This document shows positions 56,917-64,000 of a DNA stretch of 64,000 bases, one piece after another (within the stretch, counting starts at the first letter, position 1; every line of letters begins with the position of its first letter). Under the pieces are notes generated by a model that had not been told where the DNA came from, searched no databases, and saw only the letters and a list, made by a program, of their open reading frames with translations. The stretch comes from JAKOUY01 sp037045185 (lineage in GTDB: Bacteria; Actinomycetota; Acidimicrobiia; Acidimicrobiales; Ilumatobacteraceae): NCBI GenBank assembly GCA_037045185.1, contig JBAOHQ010000008.1, positions 744,001 to 808,000 of the forward strand, written 5' to 3'. The translations under genes and the position numbers were made by a program.

Positions 56917-57027
56917 ATGGGCATGAACCCGTACCGCCGGCGAGTCACCCGCCGGTCCGACATCGTCTTCGTCATCGCCGCCGTCGCCCTGGCCGTGGGC
57001 CTCATGGCGTGGGGCTTCCTCGGCTGA
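56917..57027 (+). CDS. 36-residue single-TM protein
   Basis: Tiny membrane protein MGMNPYRRRVTRRSDIVFVI continuing into a hydrophobic helix (AAVALAVGLMAWGFLG). Seven Arg before the helix orient the N-terminus to the cytoplasm. ATG 56917 or 56923 could start. It fills the gap between two divergent or convergent genes with a clean start, stop and codon use like its neighbours, which supports translation. No family recognised. Confidence 0.5.
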   Translation: MGMNPYRRRVTRRSDIVFVIAAVALAVGLMAWGFLG

Positions 57028-57049
57028 CGGCTCGGCCCGGTCGACGGGG

Positions 57050-57499
57050 TCAGAACGCCGACTCGATGACGTCCACGTGGGTGCCGGTGATGGCCACGAC
57101 GTCGAAGCGCACGGCGCCACGGTGCTCGCGGTGGGCGGCCAGGAACTCGGCGGCGAGGGCCCGCAGGCGGCGCTGCTTCACGGGACCCACAGCCGCCGCC
57201 GCGCCGCCGAAGCGGTCGTCGGCGCGAGCCTTGACCTCGGCGATCACCAGCGTCCGCCCATCGGTGACGATCAGGTCGACCTCCCCGGCGGCGCCCCGCC
57301 AGTTGCGTTCGACGATCACATAGCCGAGCCGGCGGTAGGCCCCGGCGGCGAGGTCCTCACCCCACCGGCCACGGGCGACGGCAGCGAGGTTGGCGGTTAC
57401 AGCTCGGCGCGCGGCAGTTCCTCGACGTTGACGTCCTTGAACGTCAGGACCCGAACCTTGGGGACGAATCGGGTCTTGCGGTACATGTCCCACACCCAT
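57050..57499 (-). CDS. YraN/UPF0102 endonuclease-like protein
   Basis: UPF0102 protein with a PD-(D/E)XK-type core: RGRWGEDLAAGAYRRLGY, VIVERNWRGAAGEVDLIV and DGRTLVIAEVKARADDRFG, which contain the E...D...ExK residues. Family members are linked to Holliday-junction-like DNA or competence; role here unknown. Homology begins near 57400, yet no ATG/GTG/TTG lies there in frame. The nearest starts (ATG 57499, GTG 57493) overlap the DUF2469 gene by about 100 bp, adding a basic N-terminal extension. Either the extension is real or the start is non-canonical. DUF2469-yraN order is the usual actinobacterial one. Confidence 0.78.
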   Translation of the reverse strand: MGVGHVPQDPIRPQGSGPDVQGRQRRGTAARRAVTANLAAVARGRWGEDLAAGAYRRLGYVIVERNWRGAAGEVDLIVTDGRTLVIAEVKARADDRFGGAAAAVGPVKQRRLRALAAEFLAAHREHRGAVRFDVVAITGTHVDVIESAF

Positions 57500-57690
57500 G
57501 CGTCGGTCAGCTCCACTTCGATCACCGGCCTCGCCGCGTCGCCACCAACGGTGACGTTGACGTCGTTGGCCAGATAGAACCGGCGCTCGGTCTCCACGGC
57601 GTAGCGGAACATGCCAGCAACGTCCTGGTACTCCTGCGCAAGGTGGAGCTCGCGTTCGGCCTCGAAGTTCTCGAGATCGTCAGAGCTCAA
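57397..57690 (-). CDS. DUF2469 protein
   Basis: Conserved actinobacterial protein of 97 residues (DLENFEAERELHLAQEYQDV, FRYAVETERRFYLANDVNV, RKTRFVPKVRVLTFKDVNVE). Its function is not established; it lies regularly between rplS/rnhB and yraN. Here rnhB and lepB, often found in between, are absent. The family's narrow phylogenetic spread is one of the arguments for an actinobacterial host. Start ATG follows GAGGGTCACC in the 33-bp gap after rplS. Confidence 0.92.
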   Translation of the reverse strand: MSSDDLENFEAERELHLAQEYQDVAGMFRYAVETERRFYLANDVNVTVGGDAARPVIEVELTDAWVWDMYRKTRFVPKVRVLTFKDVNVEELPRAEL

Positions 57691-57723
57691 TGGGGTGACC
57701 CTCCGATGTGGCGGACGCGGCGA

Positions 57724-58071
57724 TCAGCGCTCGCGCTTCTCGCGAATCTTGGCGGCCTTGCCGACCCGGTCACGCACGTAGTACAGCTTGGCCCGGCGGA
57801 CGTCACCCCGCTTGAGGACTTCGAGCTTCACCACGGTGGGGGCGTGCACGGGGAACGTCCGCTCCACACCCACGCCGGAGCTGACCTTGCGCACGGTGTA
57901 CGTCTCGGCCACGCCGCTGCCCTGGCGGGCGATGACGTTGCCCTGGAAGACCTGGACGCGCTCCTTGTTTCCCTCGACGACCTTGACGTGGACCTTGACC
58001 TCGTCGCCAGGACCGAAGTCGGGGATGTCGGTGCGCAGGTACTGGTTGTCGACGAGATCGGTGGACTTCAT
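57724..58071 (-). CDS. rplS: 50S ribosomal protein L19
   Basis: Ribosomal protein bL19, 115 residues, at the 30S-50S interface. RTDIPDFGPGDEVKVHVKVV, RVQVFQGNVIARQG, TYTVRKVSSGVGVERTFPV and KRGDVRRAKLYYVRDRVGKA are diagnostic. The start ATG begins MKSTDLVDNQYL. It follows trmD in the conserved rpsP-rimM-trmD-rplS order on this strand. Confidence 0.98.
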   Translation of the reverse strand: MKSTDLVDNQYLRTDIPDFGPGDEVKVHVKVVEGNKERVQVFQGNVIARQGSGVAETYTVRKVSSGVGVERTFPVHAPTVVKLEVLKRGDVRRAKLYYVRDRVGKAAKIREKRER

Positions 58072-58126
58072 GGTGGCTCTTTCGCAAGGCGGCGACAGGC
58101 GCCGTCAGGGCATCAACGTGGGACGC

Positions 58127-58858
58127 TCAAGGATAGGTGACCGGGGGGAACTCTTCCAACAGGCGGGCCTCGTTCTCGCGTAGCCCGCCGCGCGCCTCGA
58201 TCAGGTCGGGGCGGTCACGGAGGGTGCGGTGCAGGGCCTGAGCGTGGCGCCAGCGGTCGATCGTGGCGTGGTCCCCGCTGCGCAGGACGCCGGGCACCTC
58301 CCACCCACGGAAGTCGGCGGGCCGGGTGTAGTGCGGCTCCTCCAACAGGCCCGTGGCGAAGCTCTCGGTGAGCGGGCTCGTGGCGTTCCCCATCGCCCCG
58401 GGCAGCAGGCGCGTCACCGCTTCGATCACCAGGCAGGCGGCCACTTCACCGCCGTTGAGCACCACGTCCCCGACGGAGATCTCACCGTCAACCAGATGTT
58501 GACGGACTCGGTGATCGACACCCTCGTAGCGGCCGCAGACCAAGGAGAACCCGTCGAGACCGGCCAGGTGAGCCGCCATCGCCTGGTCGAACCGCCGCCC
58601 GCCGGGGCCGAGGAGGAGCAGCGGGCGCGGCGGGCGGACCGCGTCGACGGTGGCGAACAGGGGCTCGGGCTTCATCACCATGCCCGCTCCCCCGCCGAAG
58701 GGGGCATCGTCAACCGTGCGGTGGACGTCGGACGTCTGATCGCGCGGGTCGTGCAGGCGCAGCTCGACCAGACCGCTGCGCCGGGCCTTGCCCACCATCG
58801 ACTCGGCGCAGAACTGGTCGACGAGGTCGGGGAAGATGGTGATGACGTCGATGCGCAT
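58127..58858 (-). CDS. trmD: tRNA (guanine-37-N1)-methyltransferase
   Basis: SPOUT-class methyltransferase that makes m1G37 in tRNAs reading CCN/CUN/CGG and prevents +1 slippage. 243 residues. MRIDVITIFPDLVDQF start, HRTVDDAPFGGGAGMVMKPE, LVCGRYEGVDHRV (trefoil-knot SAM site), GEISVGDVVLNGGEVAA, TSPLTESFATGLLEEPHYTRP and VLRSGDHATIDRWR with the catalytic Asp. Separated from rimM by an inserted acyltransferase and DUF952 gene, unlike the usual adjacent arrangement. Confidence 0.98.
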   Translation of the reverse strand: MRIDVITIFPDLVDQFCAESMVGKARRSGLVELRLHDPRDQTSDVHRTVDDAPFGGGAGMVMKPEPLFATVDAVRPPRPLLLLGPGGRRFDQAMAAHLAGLDGFSLVCGRYEGVDHRVRQHLVDGEISVGDVVLNGGEVAACLVIEAVTRLLPGAMGNATSPLTESFATGLLEEPHYTRPADFRGWEVPGVLRSGDHATIDRWRHAQALHRTLRDRPDLIEARGGLRENEARLLEEFPPVTYP

Positions 58859-58879
58859 GGCTGTGCCAGCCTAGGTTCG

Positions 58880-59248
58880 ATGATCTTCCACCTGACCACG
58901 GCCGAGGAGTGGGCCGCCTCCTTCTCGGCCGGCGTGCACACCGGGAGCACGCGCGGTAGGACGCTGAGCCAGGAGGGATTCATCCACTGCTGCGCTGCCG
59001 AGCAGTGGCCGGAGGTTCGGCGGGCGTTCTTCGTCGATGTCCCCGATCTCGTGCTGTTGCACATCGACGAGACGTTGCTGAGCTCCCCGCTGCGCTGGGA
59101 CGACGTGCCCGGCGCGGGGACCTTCCCGCACATCTACGGGCCGGTCGATCTCTCGGCGGTCGTCGCCGTGGAGGTGCTGCCGGCGCTCGACGGGCCGAGC
59201 CGCTCGCCGGGACGGCGGCGAAGCATGGGCGCCTCGACGAAGCGGTAG
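58880..59248 (+). CDS. DUF952 protein
   Basis: Small protein of 122 residues of the DUF952 family: MIFHLTTAEEWAASF, SQEGFIHCCAAEQWPEV, VLLHIDETLLSSPLRWDDVP and FPHIYGPVDLSAVVAV. Conserved His, Arg and Glu in FIHC and HIYGP recall ADP-ribosyltransferase-like folds, but the function is not known. Divergent from trmD (21-bp gap) and convergent with the acyltransferase, with which its last ~38 codons overlap. The conserved core ends near 59190, so only the tail is shared. Confidence 0.83.
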   Translation: MIFHLTTAEEWAASFSAGVHTGSTRGRTLSQEGFIHCCAAEQWPEVRRAFFVDVPDLVLLHIDETLLSSPLRWDDVPGAGTFPHIYGPVDLSAVVAVEVLPALDGPSRSPGRRRSMGASTKR

Positions 59249-60273
59249 CTCGTCCAGGCCAGCACCCCGGTGGCGGCCAGAGCCTTCACCTGCCCGGCGG
59301 AGTGACCGGCGAACACCGCCTGCATCGGGACGTGGACGAGGTAGATGCCGTACGAGCGGACCCCGACGGCGACGGCCGGTCGGGAGTTCAACAGCCCCGC
59401 GGCCCACCCGCGGTCGGTGTGCACGGCGACCAGCACCAGATACCCCGCGGCGAGGGCCACCACACCCGAACCCGGGCCGAACAGCCATCCGGGCGAGGCG
59501 GTGATCGCCGACCGGCTCCCCCGGTTGGCCACGACGACGAATCCGACCACCAGCAGAGCCAGCACCGGGCCGCGGGCCCGTGGTGGAGGCAGCAGTCGGC
59601 TGGCAGCGGGCAGGGCACAGGCCACCGCGGCGCCGATCAGCAGGGCATCCATCCTGGTGTCGGTCGCCAGATACAGGCGCTGCTCGGATGCGCCGCGGAT
59701 CCACAGGACGAACCGCCAGATGTTGACGGCCAGAATCGCGGCCACCAGGACGCCAACGAACCGGCGCGCCGGCATTCGGCGCGCCGCCCGGACGACCACC
59801 GGCCAGACCAGGTAGTACTGCTCCTCGACGGAGAGCGACCACAGGTGGCCCCACCCGTCCCCGCCGTAGGGCGGTCCGGGATGGCGGAGCCAGACGAGGT
59901 TGTGGACGTACAGCAGGACCGCCAGCGAGGCCGGGACGGTGTGGCTGGCGACGGACGGTTTGAGCCAGGCGATGAGCCACAGGATCACCAGGGTCACACC
60001 CAGCGCTGGCAGCAGGCGGTACGCCCGGCGGGCGTAGAACGTCCTCAGCCGCATCGGCGACGCACCTGTCGCGCCACGCAGCAGCACCGTCGTGATCAGG
60101 AACCCGCTGATCACGAAGAACAGCGTGACGCCGATGTAGCCGGCCCGCAGTTGGTTGAGCGCCGGGAGCGATGACAGACCGGGGATGGCGCCGTAGTTGT
60201 GCCACACGACGACCCCGATCGCCAGGGTTCTCAGGCCGTCGAGCCCGGGGAGTCGCTCGGGCCGCCCGACCAC
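59134..60273 (-). CDS. Acyltransferase 3 (OafA/YrhL-type) membrane protein
   Basis: Polytopic membrane O-acyltransferase of 379 residues, 10 predicted TM helices. LPGLDGLRTLAIGVVVWHN carries the family His in TM1, then GYIGVTLFFVISGFLITTV, RLRTFYARRAYRLLPAL (RxxR motif) and HLWSLSVEEQYYLVWPVV. It acetylates or otherwise acylates a surface glycan or lipid. No SGNH domain is attached. Inserted between rimM and trmD, which normally adjoin, and on the same strand, so probably transcribed with the ribosomal genes. GTG start 31 bp after rimM. Confidence 0.9.
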   Translation of the reverse strand: MVGRPERLPGLDGLRTLAIGVVVWHNYGAIPGLSSLPALNQLRAGYIGVTLFFVISGFLITTVLLRGATGASPMRLRTFYARRAYRLLPALGVTLVILWLIAWLKPSVASHTVPASLAVLLYVHNLVWLRHPGPPYGGDGWGHLWSLSVEEQYYLVWPVVVRAARRMPARRFVGVLVAAILAVNIWRFVLWIRGASEQRLYLATDTRMDALLIGAAVACALPAASRLLPPPRARGPVLALLVVGFVVVANRGSRSAITASPGWLFGPGSGVVALAAGYLVLVAVHTDRGWAAGLLNSRPAVAVGVRSYGIYLVHVPMQAVFAGHSAGQVKALAATGVLAWTSYRFVEAPMLRRRPGERLGPSSAGSTSTATTAERSTGP

Positions 60274-60304
60274 TGCCGACTCGGTTGTGTCGATCCTCGA
60301 AACG

Positions 60305-60805
60305 CTAGTCGAACAAGCCGTCGGGCGCGACCACGTCGATCACGCCGTCTGCGACACGGTCGACGAACACCACGGGTACCAGAGCGCCGCTGTCGAGCTC
60401 GAGCAGATCGTGGGCAGGATTGGCGACGACCGCCATGCAGACGCCACGGTCCACGCCATGCTGGTCGACCACGTGTGAGCCGACGAGTTCGTGGACCCAC
60501 AAGGCGTCAGGGTCACCACCGTCGTCGGCCACGGCGAACAGCGCCGTATGGGCCAGCTCCTCCGCCGCGCTGCGGTCGGCGACACCGGCGAAGCGCACCA
60601 ACCAGCGGTCTGGCAGCTTGCGGCTCGTTTCGACGGTGTGCCAGCGATCTCCGACGCGCACCGCCGAACCTGGCGCCAGACGATCCTGGCGATCGGTGAA
60701 CAGCTCCACGCTCATCTCGCCACGCACCCCATGGGCGCGGTGCGTCACGCCGATCTGGCGAACCTCGGTGGCCGGATCAGGCGTCAACGAAGTCGACGTC
60801 GACAT
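60305..60805 (-). CDS. rimM: 16S rRNA processing protein RimM
   Basis: 30S maturation factor that binds S19 and helps 16S 3'-domain processing. 166 residues. RimM N domain: VRQIGVTHRAHGVRGEMSVE (G-x-HGxxGE signature) and RWLVRFAGVADRSAAEELAH; PRC-barrel: LWVHELVGSHVVDQHG, ANPAHDLLEL and VPVVFVDRVADGVIDV. The ATG overlaps the khpA stop by 29 bp; a TTG at 60790 would reduce this. Part of the rpsP-khpA-rimM run. Confidence 0.93.
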   Translation of the reverse strand: MSTSTSLTPDPATEVRQIGVTHRAHGVRGEMSVELFTDRQDRLAPGSAVRVGDRWHTVETSRKLPDRWLVRFAGVADRSAAEELAHTALFAVADDGGDPDALWVHELVGSHVVDQHGVDRGVCMAVVANPAHDLLELDSGALVPVVFVDRVADGVIDVVAPDGLFD

Positions 60806-61112
60806 CCGTCTGGTCGCGCACGGCTGCGGCGCGAACCACGGTACGGATGCTCTGGGCGGTGCGGCCGCGGCGGCCGATGACCCGACCGAGATCACCGGGG
60901 CCGACGGTGACTTCCAGCTTGATCCGGCCGCGATGCTGCGAGGCGTCGACCGAGACAGCCTCAGGGTCGTCGACGATCGAGCGCACGACGTGGGTGAGCA
61001 CCGCCGTGGCCGTGGGCGCCGGGATGGCGTTGGCACCGTCGGCGTGATCGGACGCCGTGTGCTGGGACGCCGTGTGCTCGGCTGCCGTGAGCTCGGACAT
61101 CGGGTCGGTCAT
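60777..61112 (-). CDS. khpA: KH-domain RNA-binding protein KhpA
   Basis: RNA chaperone with one KH domain, found between rpsP and rimM in Gram-positives. 111 residues. The KH domain (~35-111) reads LTHVVRSIVDDPEAVSV, GDLGRVIGRRGRTAQSIRTV (GxxG loop GRRG) and DVDVDFVD. An N-terminal ~30-residue extension with HTASQHTASDHADG repeats is unusual and looks disordered. ATG overlaps the rpsP stop (ATGA). Confidence 0.93.
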   Translation of the reverse strand: MTDPMSELTAAEHTASQHTASDHADGANAIPAPTATAVLTHVVRSIVDDPEAVSVDASQHRGRIKLEVTVGPGDLGRVIGRRGRTAQSIRTVVRAAAVRDQTDVDVDFVDA

Positions 61113-61387
61113 GACGTGGCGCCAGCGCGAGCCGAGCCGAACTCGGCCCAGGCACCCGAAATCTCCAGCAGCTTGCGCACCCGCTCGGTGGGCTGGGCGC
61201 CGTCCATCAGCCACTTCACGGCCTTGGCATTGTCAACGTTCAGCGCCGACGGCTCCTGGCGCGGGTTGTAGGTCCCGACGATCTGGATGAAGCGGCCGTC
61301 ACGCGGCGAGCGGCTGTCGGCCGCGACGATGCGGTACTGCGGCTGCTTGGTCTTGCCGACTCGGGTGAGGCGCAACTTGACTGCCAT
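61109..61387 (-). CDS. rpsP: 30S ribosomal protein S16
   Basis: Ribosomal protein bS16 of 92 residues, an early 30S assembly protein. MAVKLRLTRVGKTKQPQYR, VAADSRSPRDGRFIQIVGTY, NPRQEPSALNVDNAKAVKWL and GAQPTERVRKLLE are unmistakable. It heads a coupled run with khpA and rimM, 59 bp after ffh. Confidence 0.98.
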   Translation of the reverse strand: MAVKLRLTRVGKTKQPQYRIVAADSRSPRDGRFIQIVGTYNPRQEPSALNVDNAKAVKWLMDGAQPTERVRKLLEISGAWAEFGSARAGATS

Positions 61388-61446
61388 AACGTGCTGGGCT
61401 CCTGGAGATAACGGTCATTCCGGCGAAACGAACCAAGCAAGGATAG

Positions 61447-62898
61447 CTAGCGCCGCGGGGGAAACCCACCGGGGAAGCCAGGCGGGCGCCCACCCTGACC
61501 ACCGAACATGTCGCCGAAGTCGGGCAGCCCGCCCGGGCCGGCCGGCCCGCCGAGACCGCCGAAGCCGGGGAATCCGCCGCGGCCCTTGCCCTTCTTGCCC
61601 TTCTTGCCGGGCATCGCCGACATGCCCATGCGCTTCATCATCTTCTGCATGTCCTGGAATTGCTTGACCAGGCGGTTGACGTCGCCCACGGTGGTGCCGC
61701 TGCCCGTGGCGATGCGCGTCCGCCGGCTGCCGTTGATCAGCTCCGGCCTGCGCCGCTCCAGCGGGGTCATCGAGTGGATGATCGCCTCCACCGGCTTCAG
61801 CGCGTCGTCGCCGATCTCGGCGTGCTTCATCTCCTTGGGCAGGCCGGGCATCATCTTCAACAGACCACCGAGCGGACCCATCTTCTTGATCTGCTGCATC
61901 TGCGCCAGGAAGTCGTCGAGGGTGAACTCACCGGCCAGCATCGCCTCGGCGGCCTGCTCGGCGGACTCCTTCTCGAAGGCCTGCTCGGCCTGCTCGATCA
62001 GCGTCAGCATGTCGCCCATGCCGAGGATGCGTCCGGCCATGCGGTCGGGGTGGAACTGCTCGAAGTCCCCGAGCTTCTCTCCGGTGCTGGCGAAGGCGAT
62101 CGGCCGGCCGATGACCTCTTTGACGCTGAGCGCCGCGCCACCGCGGGCGTCGCCGTCCAGCTTCGACAGGATGACGCCGTCGATGGCCAACGTCTCGTGG
62201 AACGCCTCGGCCACGCCAACGGCGTCCTGGCCGGTCATCGCGTCGATGACCAGGAAGGTGTAGTTCGGCTGGACTGCTTCGGAGATCCGCCGCACCTGGT
62301 CCATCAGGTCGGCATCGATGGCCAACCGGCCGGCGGTGTCGACGATCAGCACGTCGCGCCCCAGGCGGCGGGCCTCGTCGAGCCCTCGCTTGGCGGTGGC
62401 CACGGGGTCGCCGGGCTCGCTGAACACCGGAACGTCGATCTGGCGGCCCAGCGTGCGCAGCTGCTCGACGGCGGCCGGGCGTTGCAGGTCGGCGCCCACC
62501 AGCAACGGCTGACGGCCCTGGCGTTTGAACCAGCGGGCCAGCTTGGCCGAGCTGGTCGTCTTGCCGGAACCCTGCAGGCCGGCCATCAGCACCACGGTGG
62601 GCGGGCGGCCGGCGTAGGTGATCTTCAGCGTCTGCCCGCCGAGCATCTCGGTGAGTTCGTGGTTGACGATCTTGACGACCTGCTGGGCGGGATCGAGGGC
62701 GGTGGACAGCTCGACACCCACGGCCTGGTCGCGGATGCGGGCGACCACGCTGCGGACCACGCCGACGTTGACGTCGGCGTCGAGCAGGGCGGTGCGGATC
62801 TCCTTGAGGACCTCGTCGACGTCGTCCTGCGTCAGCCGTCCCTTGCCGCGCAGACGCTTGACGATGCCTTCCAGCCGTGACGACAGCGAATCAAACAT
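61447..62898 (-). CDS. ffh: Signal recognition particle protein Ffh
   Basis: SRP54 GTPase of 483 residues, binding 4.5S RNA and signal peptides for co-translational membrane insertion. N domain ~1-90; G domain with GLQGSGKTTSSAKLARW (P-loop), DTAGRLAIDADLM and SKLDGDARGGAALS; M domain from ~320 with Met-rich QKMMKRMGMSAMPGKK and a long Gly/Lys/Pro tail (GKGRGGFPGFGGLGG). Neighbour ftsY encodes its receptor. The tail is typical for actinobacteria. Confidence 0.97.
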   Translation of the reverse strand: MFDSLSSRLEGIVKRLRGKGRLTQDDVDEVLKEIRTALLDADVNVGVVRSVVARIRDQAVGVELSTALDPAQQVVKIVNHELTEMLGGQTLKITYAGRPPTVVLMAGLQGSGKTTSSAKLARWFKRQGRQPLLVGADLQRPAAVEQLRTLGRQIDVPVFSEPGDPVATAKRGLDEARRLGRDVLIVDTAGRLAIDADLMDQVRRISEAVQPNYTFLVIDAMTGQDAVGVAEAFHETLAIDGVILSKLDGDARGGAALSVKEVIGRPIAFASTGEKLGDFEQFHPDRMAGRILGMGDMLTLIEQAEQAFEKESAEQAAEAMLAGEFTLDDFLAQMQQIKKMGPLGGLLKMMPGLPKEMKHAEIGDDALKPVEAIIHSMTPLERRRPELINGSRRTRIATGSGTTVGDVNRLVKQFQDMQKMMKRMGMSAMPGKKGKKGKGRGGFPGFGGLGGPAGPGGLPDFGDMFGGQGGRPPGFPGGFPPRR

Positions 62899-62981
62899 GC
62901 GCCGAGCAGGCTATCCCGCCCCCTCCTCACCCCGCTTCGTGAGCACCGAGCGGCACACCGGCTCCCAGCGCTCACCGAGCA

Positions 62982-63980
62982 TCAGTCGGTGGCGAACAGT
63001 GCGGCGATGAACTCGGCCGGGTCGAAGGGGATCAGGTCGTCGATGCCCTCGCCCAGGCCGACCAGTTTCACCGGGAGTCCCAGCTCTGTCTCGATGGCGA
63101 AGACGATGCCGCCTTTGGCGCTGCCGTCGAGCTTGGTGAGCACCACGCCGGTGACGCCACTGTCGGCCCCCGACCCGGCCAGGTTGGTCGCCCGCCCGAA
63201 CTCGCGTGCCTGGGTCAAGCCGTTCTGGCCGGTGGTGGCGTCGACCACGAGGAGCACTTCGGTCACCCGGCCGGCGCCCTTGGCCGCCACCCGGCGCACC
63301 TTGGACAGCTCGTCCATCAAGTTGGTCTTGGTGTGCAGGCGGCCAGCGGTATCGCCGAGCACCAGGCCGATCCGGCGCGCGGTGGCCGACTCGACGGCGT
63401 CGAAGATCACCGCCGACGGATCACCGCCCTCGTTGCCGCGGACCATGTCGGCGCCGCTGCGCTGGGCCCACGTCTCGAGCTGTTCGGCCGCCGCGGCGCG
63501 GAAGGTGTCACCCGCGGCCATCATCACCGAGCGACCCTCGGCGCGCTGGCGGGCGGCGACCTTGCCGATGGTGGTGGTCTTGCCCACCCCGTTGACGCCC
63601 ACGAACAGCCACACGTTGGGGCCACCGGGGGACTCGTCGAAGCGTAACTCCCGGTCGGCGCCAGCGAGTCTGGCCACCATCTCGGCCTGCAGAGCGTCGA
63701 GCAACTGGTCGGGATCGGTGATCTCCTTGGCCTTCACCCTGGCCTTCAGCGGGTCCAGCAACTCGTCGGCGACGCGGACCCCGACGTCGGCCTTCAGCAA
63801 CGCCTCCTCGAGGTCGTCCCACGTGTCGGCGGTGATCCCACCGCGGGCGCGGATGCCCAGGAACGCCCCGGCCAGCGCGGAGCGAGCCTTGGCCATCCGT
63901 CCACGGAACGTGGGCCGCTCGACGACGGCCACCGGCGCGGCGTCGTCGGTGCCGCTGTCCGCCTGCTCGTCGACCGCCAC
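62982..63980 (-). CDS. ftsY: Signal recognition particle receptor FtsY
   Basis: SRP receptor GTPase of at least 332 residues. N domain ~35-105, then the G domain: LFVGVNGVGKTTTIGKVAAR, AAGDTFRAAAAEQLETWA, LVLGDTAGRLHTKTNLMDEL, VLTKLDGSAKGG and LVGLGEGIDDLIPFDP near the C-terminus. The short acidic A-type N-terminus starts at GTG 63980, but no stop is seen upstream before the window edge, so the protein may be longer. Together with ffh it forms the membrane-targeting pair, 83 bp apart. Confidence 0.96.
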   Translation of the reverse strand: MAVDEQADSGTDDAAPVAVVERPTFRGRMAKARSALAGAFLGIRARGGITADTWDDLEEALLKADVGVRVADELLDPLKARVKAKEITDPDQLLDALQAEMVARLAGADRELRFDESPGGPNVWLFVGVNGVGKTTTIGKVAARQRAEGRSVMMAAGDTFRAAAAEQLETWAQRSGADMVRGNEGGDPSAVIFDAVESATARRIGLVLGDTAGRLHTKTNLMDELSKVRRVAAKGAGRVTEVLLVVDATTGQNGLTQAREFGRATNLAGSGADSGVTGVVLTKLDGSAKGGIVFAIETELGLPVKLVGLGEGIDDLIPFDPAEFIAALFATD

Positions 63981-64000
63981 GACGTCGCCGGCCGCGCCGG

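Overview
This is a high-GC, gene-dense stretch of bacterial chromosome, most likely from an actinobacterium of the Acidimicrobiia type. That placement is inferred from the gene content: a DUF2469 gene, an MtrB/LpqB-like pair, single-chain glyS next to recO/uppS/era, and GTG starts with ATGA/GTGA stop-start overlaps nearly everywhere. No tRNA, rRNA, CRISPR array, insertion sequence or phage gene was seen.

Region 1 (1-16.5 kb) is mostly housekeeping: the 5' end of glyS, a Thr/Glu-rich lipoprotein, recO, a split cis-prenyltransferase pair, a DinG-type helicase, and an Atu/Liu-type acyl-CoA carboxylase operon (crotonase, carboxyltransferase, biotin carboxylase, AtuA). These are followed by a response regulator, a beta-helix protein, a histidine kinase, a GerMN lipoprotein (LpqB-like) and era. 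The region ends in three copies of a 46-bp hairpin repeat and a G-rich tract.

Region 2 (16.5-30.6 kb) is a two-armed choline/glycine-betaine catabolic locus. The minus arm encodes a dimethylglycine/sarcosine dehydrogenase and both ETF subunits. The plus arm encodes betaine aldehyde dehydrogenase, choline dehydrogenase, DUF1638, a pterin methyltransferase, a corrinoid reactivase, a non-pyrrolysine MtgB/MttB methyltransferase, a MetF-like protein and an SDR. The arms share a 47-bp double-dyad operator. The corrinoid carrier protein expected by this chemistry is not in the window.

Region 3 (30.6-53.5 kb) is almost entirely minus-strand and translationally coupled. It is a Wzx/Wzy-type extracellular polysaccharide locus: initiating sugar transferase, alpha/beta hydrolase, Wzx, Wzz, CpsD-like protein, Wzy, three glycosyltransferases, SGNH-like lipoprotein, GH44 glycosidase and a PhyH-like oxygenase. 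It runs into an aminoacyl-carrier-protein module (carrier protein, acyl-CoA-dehydrogenase homologue, amino acid:carrier-protein ligase, DUF1839) and a GH2 mannosidase-like enzyme.

Region 4 (53.7-64 kb) holds two tandem flavodoxin-like oxidoreductases, an RlmD/TrmA-type methyltransferase, and the conserved translation/secretion cluster ftsY-ffh-rpsP-khpA-rimM-(acyltransferase)-trmD-rplS-DUF2469-yraN read on the minus strand.

The strongest leads are: (1) a bacterial heteromeric cis-prenyltransferase whose two subunits divide the active-site motifs as human DHDDS and NgBR do; (2) the aminoacyl-carrier-protein module attached to the polysaccharide locus; (3) the combined oxidative and corrinoid-dependent betaine demethylation locus with its shared operator. 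Ten frame breaks in otherwise intact genes, nine of them single-base insertions, suggest residual long-read assembly errors rather than widespread gene decay.
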